64,000 nucleotides of DNA from Prochlorococcus_E sp000760215 (GTDB lineage Bacteria > Cyanobacteriota > Cyanobacteriia > PCC-6307 > Cyanobiaceae). Every line of letters begins with the position of its first letter. Position 1 is the first letter of the stretch. Position numbers and translations under genes: made by a program. Shown in pieces: positions 1 through 9,615 of the stretch. The notes under the pieces are model-generated. The model saw nothing but the letters and a program-made list of their open reading frames with translations, ran no database searches and had not been told where the DNA came from. Location: the NCBI RefSeq assembly GCF_047303175.1, contig NZ_CP138945.1. One strand, given 5' to 3'.

Positions 1-2015
1 TTCCTTAGCTCATGAATTTTATCTCTTAATTTTGTAGCTTGTTCAAAATCTAGATCTTTTGCTGATTGCTTCATCTTCATCTCCAATTCATCAATAATAT
101 TAGGGAGTTCCTCAATTGAAATATCAATAGTATTTGATTTCAATTTATCCACAACATCACCTGCAATTTCAACCAAGTCACTATCTAAACCATCTTTTCT
201 TAATTTTCTAGAAAGTTCTAAGAAAGAAAGTATAGAATTATTAGCTTTTTTACCAGCTGGCATAGGTATTATATTATTTTTCTGGTTATAAGTATCTTGA
301 AGAAGTCTCCTTCGTTCTGTTTCTGAAATTGCTCGTTTCATAGAATCTGTCAAATTATCTGCATACAGCAATGCTGTTCCTTCCACATGACGAGCAGCTC
401 TACCTATGGTTTGAATTAAAGACCTTTCTGCACGAAGAAAACCTTCCTTGTCAGCATCAAGAATAACAACTAGAGAAACCTCTGGTAAATCTAAACCCTC
501 TCTAAGTAAATTTACACCAACTAATACATCATATTCTCCAATGCGAAGATCCTGAATAATTTCAATTCTTTCTATGGAATGAATTTCAGAATGAAGATAA
601 CGAACTTTAATATTACTTTCAGATAAATAATCTGTTAAATCTTCTGCCATCCTTTTGGTTAATGTAGTTATTAGAACCCTCTGCTTCTTATCAACCCTAA
701 CTTTAATCTCATCAATAAGATCCTCTACCTGACCTTTTGTAGGACGAACCTCAATAATTGGATCTAATACACCTGTAGGCCTTATAACTTGTTCAACAAT
801 TGAATTACTACTAAGTTCCAATTCCCAAGTACCTGGTGTTGCACTAACAAAAATCGTTTGATTAGCCTTACCCCAAAATTCTTCGGATTTCAATGGTCTA
901 TTATCTGCAGCACTAGGCAATCGAAATCCATGCTCAATTAAAACCTTTTTTCTTGATTGATCGCCATTATACATTGCAAGTAATTGGGAACAAGTTACAT
1001 GGCTTTCATCTACAATCAATAGCCAATTCTTAGGAAAATAATCAATTAAACATTCAGGCGGAGTTCCAGGCTTTCTTCCAGACAAATGAAGTGCATAATT
1101 CTCTACACCATTACAATAACCAACTTCTCTTAGCATTTCTAAATCATATTTTGTTCTTTGTTCAAGTCTTTGTGCTTCGAGTAGTTTACCTTGAGTATTA
1201 AAAAAATCTATTTGTTCATTTAGTTCTGTTTTAATAGAATTAATTGCTAGCAAAAGTCTTTCCTTAGGGGTCACAAAATGCTTGGCTGGATAGATACATA
1301 TGGAGTCTAAATTATCTAAAATCTCACCAGTAATTGGATCAATATATTTTATAGCCTCAATTTCTTCTCCAAAAAGTTCTATTCTAACTAATCTATCATC
1401 ATAAGCTGGTCCAATTTCAAGCACATCACCTTTCACTCTAAATTTACCGCGAGAAACATCAATGTCATTACGAAAATATTGATTACCAACCAACTCTCTT
1501 AATGCAGAACGAAGGTTAATATCCTCGCCTACTTTAAATCTTATAGCTGCCTTTAAATATTCACTAGGTATCCCTAATCCATAAATACAACTTATTGAAG
1601 CAACAACTATTACATCATTCCGTTCAAATAAAGATCTTGTAGCTGAATGCCTTAACATGTCTATTTCTTCATTTATAGAAGAAGTCTTAGCTATATAGGT
1701 ATCACTGACTGGAACATAAGCTTCAGGTTGATAGTAGTCGTAGTAAGAAATAAAATACTCAACAGCATTATCAGGAAAAAATTCTCTCAGTTCATTGCAA
1801 AGTTGAGCTGCTAAAGTTTTATTATGAGCCAAAACTAAAGCAGGTCTAGCAGTATTAGCAATTACATTTGCAATCGTAAAAGTTTTACCAGTACCTGTTG
1901 CTCCTAAAAGAGTCTGATATTTCTTGCCGTTATTAAGTCCATCGACTAAACTCATAATTGCCTTTGGCTGATCTCCTTTAGGAGAATAAGGAGCATTCAA
2001 ATGATACTTAGACAT
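1..2015 (-). CDS. uvrB: UvrABC system protein B (3' end outside window)
   Basis: Nucleotide excision repair helicase-like subunit. UvrB receives damaged DNA from UvrA and positions UvrC for the two incisions. Reading the minus strand from the ATG at 2015 gives MSKYHLNAPYSP. A Walker A motif GATGTGKT follows near 1880-1905, then the beta-hairpin motif YYDYYQPEAY near 1720-1745 and the conserved ESHVTCSQLLAMYNGDQ stretch near 960-1015. At the window edge the UVR-domain sequence DFEQATKLRDKIHELR is visible. About 671 codons are present against a usual length near 670-680, so only a few C-terminal residues are cut off. A GGAGG lies about 12 nt upstream of the ATG, slightly far for a ribosome site. 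The identification is firm. Confidence 0.97.
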   Translation of the reverse strand, partial: MSKYHLNAPYSPKGDQPKAIMSLVDGLNNGKKYQTLLGATGTGKTFTIANVIANTARPALVLAHNKTLAAQLCNELREFFPDNAVEYFISYYDYYQPEAYVPVSDTYIAKTSSINEEIDMLRHSATRSLFERNDVIVVASISCIYGLGIPSEYLKAAIRFKVGEDINLRSALRELVGNQYFRNDIDVSRGKFRVKGDVLEIGPAYDDRLVRIELFGEEIEAIKYIDPITGEILDNLDSICIYPAKHFVTPKERLLLAINSIKTELNEQIDFFNTQGKLLEAQRLEQRTKYDLEMLREVGYCNGVENYALHLSGRKPGTPPECLIDYFPKNWLLIVDESHVTCSQLLAMYNGDQSRKKVLIEHGFRLPSAADNRPLKSEEFWGKANQTIFVSATPGTWELELSSNSIVEQVIRPTGVLDPIIEVRPTKGQVEDLIDEIKVRVDKKQRVLITTLTKRMAEDLTDYLSESNIKVRYLHSEIHSIERIEIIQDLRIGEYDVLVGVNLLREGLDLPEVSLVVILDADKEGFLRAERSLIQTIGRAARHVEGTALLYADNLTDSMKRAISETERRRLLQDTYNQKNNIIPMPAGKKANNSILSFLELSRKLRKDGLDSDLVEIAGDVVDKLKSNTIDISIEELPNIIDELEMKMKQSAKDLDFEQATKLRDKIHELR

Positions 2016-2114
2016 ATAAAGTGAAAGCCTCCAGCAAAACCATTACGTGATATCTCTGATATAAATATAAAAATAATCTTATTTTAAAAGATAAACTAAC
2101 TTTCCAATATTCAT

Positions 2115-2897
2115 TTATTTAAGAGCAGTTGAAACAAGCGATTGTGGAGAATAAGTAACTTGTCGAATGCTTCGAACCATCGCTACCATTTCCAATTCAT
2201 TATCCAGACGATTAATAGCTGAACCAATACCAACACCACTAGCTCCACTAACTAAAGCCATTGGAACAGTTACATCTGACAAACCTGATGCACATAACAA
2301 AGGTGCTGTACAACCTATCTCTGCAAAACTTTTAGAAAAACTATGTAAAGAAGCTAATGTTGGTGCAGCCTTCTCAATAAGACCTAGGACACCGGAGTGG
2401 GAAGGCTTAGAGCTTGTCCCTCCTTCTGTTTGAATTAAATCAGCACCAACTTCTATTAGATCTAAAGCTAATTGAGACTGTTTATCAAGCGACAAGGTAT
2501 GAGGAACAGTTACAGATAAGACGACATCAGGAAGAAGTTTTCTGGTTTCAAGAGTTAGAGAAAGAACTTCATCTGCATCAAACACTCTCCCTTGTGAATA
2601 AAACGAATCAAAATTACCTATTTCAATCATTGTTGCACCAGCCTGAATTGCTGGTGGGAAAAGCTTAGGCTCTACAGCGCTAACACAAATTGGCAGACCA
2701 GAAACCTCTAAAGCCGCTTTAACTAAATCTGGAGAACAAGCAATATCCAACAAATCAGCCTTCCCTATAGAAGCAGCTCTTGCAATTTTCTGAACAGAAG
2801 ATTTATTAAAATTGTTTAACCCAGAAATGACTTTTAGAACTGTATGATTCAAAAAACTCTTATGAAGTTCATAAGGGAGACTCTGAAGACGCGACAT
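2115..2897 (-). CDS. Ycf23 / DUF561 family protein
   Basis: A 260-residue protein with the alternating beta/alpha pattern of a TIM barrel. Phrases such as GATMIEIGNFD, GADLIQTEGGTSS and SGASGVGIGSAINRL resemble phosphate-binding barrel loops. The overall sequence matches my memory of the DUF561/Ycf23 family, which is conserved in cyanobacteria and in red-lineage plastid genomes and has no established enzymatic role. The ATG start is followed by SRLQSLPYELH. The gene is divergent from tilS, and the 85-bp spacer between them contains two dyad elements. No function is assigned here; a metabolic enzyme of the barrel superfamily is only an inference from fold. Confidence 0.8.
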   Translation of the reverse strand: MSRLQSLPYELHKSFLNHTVLKVISGLNNFNKSSVQKIARAASIGKADLLDIACSPDLVKAALEVSGLPICVSAVEPKLFPPAIQAGATMIEIGNFDSFYSQGRVFDADEVLSLTLETRKLLPDVVLSVTVPHTLSLDKQSQLALDLIEVGADLIQTEGGTSSKPSHSGVLGLIEKAAPTLASLHSFSKSFAEIGCTAPLLCASGLSDVTVPMALVSGASGVGIGSAINRLDNELEMVAMVRSIRQVTYSPQSLVSTALK

Positions 2898-2928
2898 TAA
2901 TTTAAGAACGAATAACCTAATTGTGATA

Positions 2929-2971
2929 TTAGTTCCTGATCAAGAACTAAACCAAGTCAATTTGGTGACTT
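2929..2971. promoter_or_regulatory. Two adjacent dyad-symmetry elements in a divergent spacer
   Basis: Bases 2929-2950 form a 22-bp imperfect palindrome in which ten of eleven position pairs are complementary; its arms are TTAGTTC and GAACTAA. Bases 2954-2971 form a second dyad with arms AAGTCA and TGACTT around a 6-nt centre. Both lie between the start codons of the DUF561 gene and tilS, where an operator or a leader hairpin is plausible. Which protein or RNA uses them is unknown. Confidence 0.4.
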
Positions 2972-2982
2972 AACCTAAAAAA

Positions 2983-3993
2983 ATGTCACTATTCTCAAAA
3001 CCAGAGAAACCTTGGAGCCTTTGGCATGAAAGGCTCCACAAATCACTAAAACACAAAAGCAATCTCCTCCCAAGTGGATCCTCTCTTTTAATATCGATTT
3101 CAGGAGGCCAAGACTCGATGGCACTTTTGAGATTAATTCTTGATCTCAAAAGAATTTATCAATGGGAGTTACATGTTTGGCATGGAGACCATGGTTGGCA
3201 CAAGGGATCTACAAAAATATCCAACCAACTAAAAAAATGGTGCGCCAATCAAGATGTTCCATTCTTTTTTAAAAAGACTAACAAAAAAAATGTGCTTACT
3301 GAAAAAGATGCCAGAGAGTGGCGTTATACAAACCTGATAAAGCAAGCAGAGCTACTATCCAAAGCAAATCCTTCATTACCATGCAAACATGTTTTAACAG
3401 GACATACTGGCAGTGATCGAACAGAAACTTTTCTGATGAATCTTGCTAGAGGATCACATTTAAAGGGTTTGAGCAGTTTAAAAGAATGTCGAAAATTAGA
3501 AAAGGATATTGAACTCATTAGACCAATGTTGATATTTAGCAGAAAAGAAACCAAACAAATATGTAATGAACTGGATATTCCTATTTGGATTGATCCATCA
3601 AATTCAAATTTGAATTTTAGTCGAAACAGAATTAGGGAAGAAGTAATACCTGTTCTAGAAGATCTTCACCCCGGAAGCAGTATTCGAATAGCACAACTTG
3701 CAGATAATCTTTCAAAATTAGATCGTGATCAATATCAACTAACGAAATTTGCAATTAAAGCAATAAGCTATGGGCAAGGATTGTGCAGAGAAAAAGTCGG
3801 CAAGCTTTCTCTGACAGCAAGAGCAATGATCTTAACTCATTGGATCAGAGAAAATAATGGCCCTATTTTATCGACTAAACAACTTCAAGAATTTAGTAGA
3901 AAAATTTCACCAGGCAAGCCTCCTGGAACGATCCATTTATCAGATGGATTACAAATTAGCTGGAACAAGCACTCAATATTGATAATTAAATAA
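2983..3993 (+). CDS. tilS: tRNA(Ile)-lysidine synthase
   Basis: ATP-dependent enzyme that attaches lysine to C34 of the CAU-anticodon tRNA-Ile, converting it from a methionine to an isoleucine decoder. The PP-loop signature SGGQDS is at residues 40-45. Later motifs include HGDHGWHKGS and a segment around residues 136-150 (LTGHTGSDRTETFLMNLARGS) that matches the ATP-binding core. At 336 residues it is the short form without the full C-terminal tRNA-binding domains of the E. coli enzyme, as is common in cyanobacteria. The ATG start sits just before SLFSKPEKP. It is convergent with rnj, with only 19 bp between the two stop codons. Confidence 0.95.
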   Translation: MSLFSKPEKPWSLWHERLHKSLKHKSNLLPSGSSLLISISGGQDSMALLRLILDLKRIYQWELHVWHGDHGWHKGSTKISNQLKKWCANQDVPFFFKKTNKKNVLTEKDAREWRYTNLIKQAELLSKANPSLPCKHVLTGHTGSDRTETFLMNLARGSHLKGLSSLKECRKLEKDIELIRPMLIFSRKETKQICNELDIPIWIDPSNSNLNFSRNRIREEVIPVLEDLHPGSSIRIAQLADNLSKLDRDQYQLTKFAIKAISYGQGLCREKVGKLSLTARAMILTHWIRENNGPILSTKQLQEFSRKISPGKPPGTIHLSDGLQISWNKHSILIIK

Positions 3994-4012
3994 TCGCTTT
4001 TTTCAAAAAATA

Positions 4013-5983
4013 TCAACCCACTGCAGAACGACGTCGTCTTGTCCTGCCAATAGGTTCTTCATTCTTAGTAGCATCATCTAAATTAGTTTTTGCATCAATC
4101 TTAGTTTTCGCGATATGAGATTGATCTGGTTGACTATGTTGATTAGACGCTTGGTTTCTAGAAGGATTTACCTTTTTTTGAATGCCTTGAGAATGATTAG
4201 GTTCCTCATCAAGTCTCCCTTTATAAGCTGGGGTACCACTAGGTGCAGGCTGCACTAAACAAAGTATTAAGGGCTCTACTTGAAACTCTCTACGCATTCT
4301 TCTTGCTAAACCAGATTCAACTTCTCTTTGAAATCCAATCCAATCTACTTCAACAGAATTTGAACTGACCTGCCTAGACAATTGTTTCCATCTATTCTGC
4401 AAAACCCATACAATTTCCTTTTCTGTCCACAAAGACATCTTTCGTGGTTCAGCAGTTGTCACTACTCCTCTTAAATTGACACGAGGCGGGGCAACCATCA
4501 CCCCATCAGTACTAACCGCTACCAAAAGAGTAATTACACCATCTTCAGCAAGTTGTTGCCGTTCTTTTAAAACACGTGCATCTACAATCCCATTTCTAGA
4601 TGCATCTAGAAGCTCGATCCCAGCTTTGACTGGTTGACCTCTACTAATTGAATTAGAAGTTAGTTGGACTACATCTCCATTCTCAAGAAGCAAAATATTG
4701 TTCTCTGGAACCCCCATAGACTGAGCACTCTTACTATGACAAACAAGCATTCTGTGCTCTCCATGAACTGGTACAAAATACTTTGGTTTTGTTAATGCCA
4801 ACATCAACTTCTGATCTTCTTGAAAACCATGTCCAGAAACATGGATTCCTTCTCCCTTTCCATAGACGACTTTTGCGCCAAGTTGCATTAAACGATCAAT
4901 AGTATTCACTACAGATATTGTGTTTCCTGGAATTGGACTAGCTGAAAAAATAATTGTATCTGTTGTTTTGACTTGAACATGTTGATGCTCTCCTCTTGAT
5001 ATACGACTTAAAGCTGCCAATGGTTCTCCCTGACTTCCTGTCATTAGCAACAATGTCTCTCGATCTGGCATATCTCTAATTTGTTTTATAGGAACAAATA
5101 ACTCATCAGGAGCCTTCATGTAGCCGATTTCCCTTGCTTTAGCTATTACATTCAACATTGATCTACCAAGTAATCCAACTTTTCGTCCATGCTTAAGAGC
5201 TAGTTCCAAAATCATCGCAACACGATGAATTGAACTTGCAAAAGTGGTAATAATTACTCTCCCCTCTGCTTCAGAAACATGACGTTCTAAAGAAGGAAAG
5301 ACTGTTCTTTCAGATGGACACCAACCTGGAACTTCTGCATTAGTTGAATCACTAAAAAGGCACAAAACACCTTGTTCTCCATGATGAGCAAGACGAGCAA
5401 GATCAAAATGCTCACCATCTACAGGGGTATGATCAAACTTAAAGTCACCAGTAAATATTACTGTTCCAACTGGTGTTTTAATAGCTAACGAGAAACTGTC
5501 AGCCATAGAATGAGTATTTCTAATAAATTCAACAGAAAAAGATTGACCTACTTTCACCACGTCTCTAGGGCCAACTGTTTGAATTGTTGTTCTATCTGTT
5601 ACCCCCGCTTCTTCCATTTTTCCCTGCAACATTGACATTGCCAAGCGCGGTCCATATATGACAGGAATATTGAAATGCTTTAAGTGATGTGAAATTCCCC
5701 CTATGTGATCTTCATGCCCATGGGTAACAATCATTCCTCTAATTCTTCTCTGATTCTCACGCAAATAGCTTGTATCAGGCATAACAACATTTACACCATG
5801 CATTCCATCACTTGGAAAAGCTAAGCCTGCATCCACAAGCATTAATTCATCTCCATATTCAAAAACGCATGTATTCTTGCCAATCTCATGCAATCCACCA
5901 AGAGGGATCACCTTTAGGGTTGGTTCTTTAGAATTAGGATCTTTAGAAGAGTTAATAGGAGAATTCTTAGCACTGATAGTCAT
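4013..5983 (-). CDS. rnj: Ribonuclease J
   Basis: Metallo-beta-lactamase/beta-CASP ribonuclease with endo- and 5'-exonuclease activity in RNA turnover. The zinc-binding motif HGHEDH is at residues 88-93, and further ligand motifs are seen at TGDFKFDHTP and SGHGFQEDQ. At 656 residues it is longer than the catalytic core. The extra length is a polar C-terminal tail of about 80 residues rich in Asn, Gln, Ser and Lys that ends in a basic RRTRRRRSAVG-type stretch, which may contact RNA. It lies 74 bp downstream of dapA on the same strand, an arrangement I associate with cyanobacteria, so co-transcription with asd-dapA is likely. Confidence 0.95.
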   Translation of the reverse strand: MTISAKNSPINSSKDPNSKEPTLKVIPLGGLHEIGKNTCVFEYGDELMLVDAGLAFPSDGMHGVNVVMPDTSYLRENQRRIRGMIVTHGHEDHIGGISHHLKHFNIPVIYGPRLAMSMLQGKMEEAGVTDRTTIQTVGPRDVVKVGQSFSVEFIRNTHSMADSFSLAIKTPVGTVIFTGDFKFDHTPVDGEHFDLARLAHHGEQGVLCLFSDSTNAEVPGWCPSERTVFPSLERHVSEAEGRVIITTFASSIHRVAMILELALKHGRKVGLLGRSMLNVIAKAREIGYMKAPDELFVPIKQIRDMPDRETLLLMTGSQGEPLAALSRISRGEHQHVQVKTTDTIIFSASPIPGNTISVVNTIDRLMQLGAKVVYGKGEGIHVSGHGFQEDQKLMLALTKPKYFVPVHGEHRMLVCHSKSAQSMGVPENNILLLENGDVVQLTSNSISRGQPVKAGIELLDASRNGIVDARVLKERQQLAEDGVITLLVAVSTDGVMVAPPRVNLRGVVTTAEPRKMSLWTEKEIVWVLQNRWKQLSRQVSSNSVEVDWIGFQREVESGLARRMRREFQVEPLILCLVQPAPSGTPAYKGRLDEEPNHSQGIQKKVNPSRNQASNQHSQPDQSHIAKTKIDAKTNLDDATKNEEPIGRTRRRRSAVG

Positions 5984-6057
5984 GAGAAAAGCATAATAAA
6001 CGACTTGGATTTACTAATGAGATTAAGGCTCTCAAAAAGGCAATTGCAAAAACCCTT

Positions 6058-6966
6058 TTAGGTTTCTCGCAAGGCTGTGAGGGTTTTGAAGAGTTCTTTT
6101 TTCATTTGATCACTTAAAGGAGATAATGGACTGCGTGGTTCGCCTACAGGCCATCCAACAAGTTCAAGGGCTGCTTTCACAGGGATGGGGTTAGTTGTAG
6201 CAAATAAAGCTGAAAAAAGCGGTTGCAACTGTTCGTGATATCCAAGAGCAAGCCTACATTGGCCTGAGCAATATGATTCAATCATTGCTTTTAGACTCGG
6301 ACCAACTAGATGACTCGCTACACTAACAACTCCAACAGCACCAACAGATAACATTGGAAGAATGAGACTATCATCTCCACTATAAATTGCCAATGAAGAA
6401 CCACATCTCATTCTCAATTCAGTAACTTCTGTTGTATTACCACTAGCAGCTTTGAAACTAATAATATTTGGAGAATCCATAAGTTTTTCAACAGTCTCTG
6501 GCAGGATTGAACAACCAGTCCTTCCAGGAATGTTGTAAAGCATTAGAGGCAAGTCTGGCGCAGCTTTGGCAACAGCTCGAAAATGTTCTTCTAAGCCCTC
6601 TTGAGGAGGCTTATTGTAATAGGGAACTACGACTAAGGCACCATCTGCACCTGCTGCGGCTGCATGAGCAGTTGCATTAATAGCTTCAGAAGTACTATTA
6701 CTACCAGTACCAGCCAAAACCTTGATTTTTTCATCAACTGCATTCCTAACAGTGTCGAGTAATTGATACTGTTCTTTCCAAGTAAGAGTTGGTGATTCTC
6801 CAGTAGTTCCACACACAACAATTCCATCAGAACCCTGTGCAGCCAAGTGTTTTGCAAGTTTCGCTGCTACAGCAAAATCTACAGATCCATCTTGAGCAAA
6901 TGGAGTAACCATTGCCGTAAGCAAACGTCCAAATGGAGCAGGTGATAATTCGGCGAGATTACTCAT
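6058..6966 (-). CDS. dapA: 4-hydroxy-tetrahydrodipicolinate synthase
   Basis: Condenses pyruvate with aspartate-4-semialdehyde, the first step committed to lysine and diaminopimelate. The sequence shows GTTGESPTL with the Thr pair at 54-55, the catalytic tyrosine in LMLYNIPGRTG (Y144), and the Schiff-base lysine in ISFKAASGN (K172). The length of 302 residues is normal. Its ATG overlaps the TGA of asd by 4 nt, so translation of the two is probably coupled and the enzyme is made beside the source of its substrate. The tandem asd-dapA arrangement plus the intact catalytic residues make the assignment secure. Confidence 0.97.
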   Translation of the reverse strand: MSNLAELSPAPFGRLLTAMVTPFAQDGSVDFAVAAKLAKHLAAQGSDGIVVCGTTGESPTLTWKEQYQLLDTVRNAVDEKIKVLAGTGSNSTSEAINATAHAAAAGADGALVVVPYYNKPPQEGLEEHFRAVAKAAPDLPLMLYNIPGRTGCSILPETVEKLMDSPNIISFKAASGNTTEVTELRMRCGSSLAIYSGDDSLILPMLSVGAVGVVSVASHLVGPSLKAMIESYCSGQCRLALGYHEQLQPLFSALFATTNPIPVKAALELVGWPVGEPRSPLSPLSDQMKKELFKTLTALRET

Positions 6967-7994
6967 GATCCTTTAAACAAAAGTTCAGCAATTTGAATGG
7001 CATTTAATGCAGCACCTTTTCGAATTTGATCGCCACACAACCACAATTCCAAAGCATTTGGATTACTGAAATCTTTTCTAATTCTTCCTACTGCAATATC
7101 ATCTTTTCCATTGACATCACTTGGCATTGGGAATCTATTAACTTTAATATCTTCTAATAATTTAACACCTGGTGCATTACTTAATATCTCCCTAGCCTCA
7201 TCTAAAGGAAATGGCTCGTTAAACTCAATATTTACTGATTCAGAATGTGCTCTTAGAACAGGAACTCTTACACAAGTAGAAGTTATTGAAAGATTAGGTT
7301 CACTCATAATCTTTCTTGTTTCATTGATCATTTTCATTTCCTCTTCACAATAATTGTTTTCTTGAAGAGGGGAATTATGAAGAAACAAATTAAATGCAAG
7401 AGAATATGGCAAAACTTTACTTTGAGGAGTCTTTCCATTTAAAACATCCTGAGTAAGTTGTTTTAACTCCTCCATAGCCTTAGCTCCTGCACCACTGGCA
7501 GACTGGTAAGTCGAAACAACAACTCTTTTAATTGGAAGCCTAGATGCTAGAGGCGCTAAAACTAAAGATAAAAGAATGGTGGTGCAATTGGGATTAGAAA
7601 TTACTCCTTTATGGGTAAACACTGCATCTGGGTTAACTTCTGGGACAACCAAAGGAACATCAGGTTCCATTCTGAATGCATTGGAATTATCTACCATTAC
7701 TGCACCTAAAGAATTGATAATCGGTCTCCATTGTTTAGAAATAGAGCTCCCTGCTGAAGCCAAAACTAAATCAACATTTTCAAATTTTTCTTTAGAAACC
7801 TTTTCTATCAAAAGATTCTGTCCTTTCCAAAATTGTTTTTGACCAGCAGATCTTTCCGACGCCAATAATCTCAATTCCTTGATTGGAAACATTCGTTCTT
7901 CAAGTATTTTCAAAATTTCAACACCAACTGCTCCGGTTGAACCAAGAACAGCAATAGTTGGAGGCCGATCCGATAAGAAGTGATTAAAAGTCAA
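6963..7994 (-). CDS. asd: Aspartate-semialdehyde dehydrogenase
   Basis: NADPH-dependent reduction of aspartyl phosphate to aspartate semialdehyde, the branch point for lysine, threonine and methionine. The nucleotide-binding loop VLGSTGAVG is at residues 16-24 and the acyl-enzyme cysteine lies in SNPNCTT (C137). A conserved histidine follows in LRAHSESV. The length of 343 residues matches the family. It is the first gene of an asd-dapA-(rnj) minus-strand group and is divergent from tig across a 165-bp spacer. That spacer probably carries promoters for both directions, but I cannot pick a convincing -35/-10 pair. Confidence 0.97.
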   Translation of the reverse strand: MTFNHFLSDRPPTIAVLGSTGAVGVEILKILEERMFPIKELRLLASERSAGQKQFWKGQNLLIEKVSKEKFENVDLVLASAGSSISKQWRPIINSLGAVMVDNSNAFRMEPDVPLVVPEVNPDAVFTHKGVISNPNCTTILLSLVLAPLASRLPIKRVVVSTYQSASGAGAKAMEELKQLTQDVLNGKTPQSKVLPYSLAFNLFLHNSPLQENNYCEEEMKMINETRKIMSEPNLSITSTCVRVPVLRAHSESVNIEFNEPFPLDEAREILSNAPGVKLLEDIKVNRFPMPSDVNGKDDIAVGRIRKDFSNPNALELWLCGDQIRKGAALNAIQIAELLFKGS

Positions 7995-8159
7995 ACCATC
8001 AAAAGCAAAAGGTAATTCTTAAAGAATCAATGCTATCCAAATTTGCAAAATCAAAACAGACTAATGTCCAAAAATCGATAAAAGAATAATAGTTTTTGAT
8101 AGATGGTCTTACTCTTCCATAAAGTAATAGGCCAATGAGGTCTGATCCTAAGCAAACCA

Positions 8160-9560
8160 ATGAGCATTCCCCAATTAAAAATTAAAACCAAATCTCTTCC
8201 TAAAAGTCGCCTAGCAATTGAGTTTGAAGTCCCAGCTCAACAATGCAATGCAAGTTTTGAAGATGCCATATCTACTTTGTGCAAATCTGCAAATCTTCCT
8301 GGTTTTAGAAAAGGTAAAGTTCCTAAAGCAGTTATTTTGCAGCAAATTGGATCCAAAAGAATTCAAGCTTCAGCATTAGAAAAATTGTTAGAGAAAGTTT
8401 GGAAAGAAGCACTAAAAGATCAAACAATAGAACCTCTTTGCGAACCAGAGTTAACAGGAGGGTTCGAATCATTACTCGAAACTTTCAATCCAGACAAATC
8501 ATTAAAACTAACCTTAGAAACAGACATAACACCTACTCCCAAACTCAAAGCTTCAAAAGGTCTGACTGCTGAGGCAGAATCAATCTCATTTGATAAAAGC
8601 AAAGTGGATGAACTAATAGAGCAGTCTCGGAAACAACTTGCCACGATCATCCCAGTAGAAAACAGGCCAGCATCGCAAGGGGATATTGCTGTAGTAAGTT
8701 TCAGCGGAACTTTTGCTGATGATGGAACTGAGATAGATGGAGGTAGTGGAGAATCAATGGACATAGAACTCGATAAAGGTCGCATGATCCCAGGGTTCAT
8801 TGAAGGAATTTGTGGTATGAAAATCAATGAAAAAAAAGATATTGAATGCACTTTCCCCAAAGATTATCAAGATGAAAAAGCCCGTGGAAGAAAAGCATTA
8901 TTTAATATTCAATTAAAAGATATAAAAGAACGCGAACTACCTAAACTTGATGATGCTTTTGCCAAACAAGCAGGGAATAAAGAAACTATGACTGAGCTTC
9001 GGAATGATCTGACTAATAGGTTAAAAGAAGATGCGGAAAAGCGTAATAAAAAAAATCGTCAAGATTCCCTACTAGAAGCTCTAGTTAAAGAATTAGAAGT
9101 TGAGTTGCCAAAAACACTCATTGATCAGGAAATCCGCAATTTAATTGAGCAAACTGCAAGAAATTTTGCACAGCAAGGAATGGATGTGAAATCAACTTTC
9201 ACTCCAGAACTAGTTAATTCCCTTATGGAATCATCTAGGCCTGAAGCAGAAGCAAACCTCAGAAATAACTTTGCTCTAAATGCTCTAGCAAAAGAACTGA
9301 AAATAGAAATAGATGAAAAAGTACTGGAAAACAAACTAAAAGAAGTCAGAAAAGAACTTGCTGGAGAGAAAAATATTGATCAGAGTAAATTGAAAGAAGT
9401 AGTGAAAGATGATCTTCTTGAAGAAAAACTTTTTGAATGGCTTGAAGAAAACAATACCGTTGTAGAGAAAACCTCAGAAAGCCAATCAAAAGCAAAAAAT
9501 AAGTTTTCAACTAAGCAAAAAGCGTCCACATCAAAACCTAAGAAAAAAACTAAAGATTGA
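8160..9560 (+). CDS. tig: Trigger factor (ribosome-associated chaperone)
   Basis: Peptidyl-prolyl isomerase and chaperone that binds nascent chains at the ribosomal exit tunnel. The N-terminal ribosome-binding domain carries the family signature LPGFRKGKVPK near residues 47-57. The FKBP-type domain follows at about 160-245 (GDIAVVSFSGTF, MIPGFIEGICGMK), then a long helical C-terminal chaperone domain. The last 30 or so residues are a Lys/Ser/Thr-rich tail of low complexity, so the protein at 466 residues is slightly longer than the E. coli form. It heads the tig-clpP-clpX block, a widely conserved order linking folding to degradation. Confidence 0.96.
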   Translation: MSIPQLKIKTKSLPKSRLAIEFEVPAQQCNASFEDAISTLCKSANLPGFRKGKVPKAVILQQIGSKRIQASALEKLLEKVWKEALKDQTIEPLCEPELTGGFESLLETFNPDKSLKLTLETDITPTPKLKASKGLTAEAESISFDKSKVDELIEQSRKQLATIIPVENRPASQGDIAVVSFSGTFADDGTEIDGGSGESMDIELDKGRMIPGFIEGICGMKINEKKDIECTFPKDYQDEKARGRKALFNIQLKDIKERELPKLDDAFAKQAGNKETMTELRNDLTNRLKEDAEKRNKKNRQDSLLEALVKELEVELPKTLIDQEIRNLIEQTARNFAQQGMDVKSTFTPELVNSLMESSRPEAEANLRNNFALNALAKELKIEIDEKVLENKLKEVRKELAGEKNIDQSKLKEVVKDDLLEEKLFEWLEENNTVVEKTSESQSKAKNKFSTKQKASTSKPKKKTKD

Positions 9561-9615
9561 CCAATCAGATAAATTACACTTATAAATTATTAAACGACTG
9601 GCTTTCTAATTAAAG

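Noticed and set aside
3994..4012. TTTTTT C AAAAAA between tilS and rnj as a terminator
   Set aside because: Loop of one base cannot form a hairpin and there is no G/C stem.
8420..8860. Long open frame on the opposite strand of tig
   Set aside because: It is a shadow frame of trigger factor with no recognisable domain; the plus-strand product is an unmistakable trigger factor.
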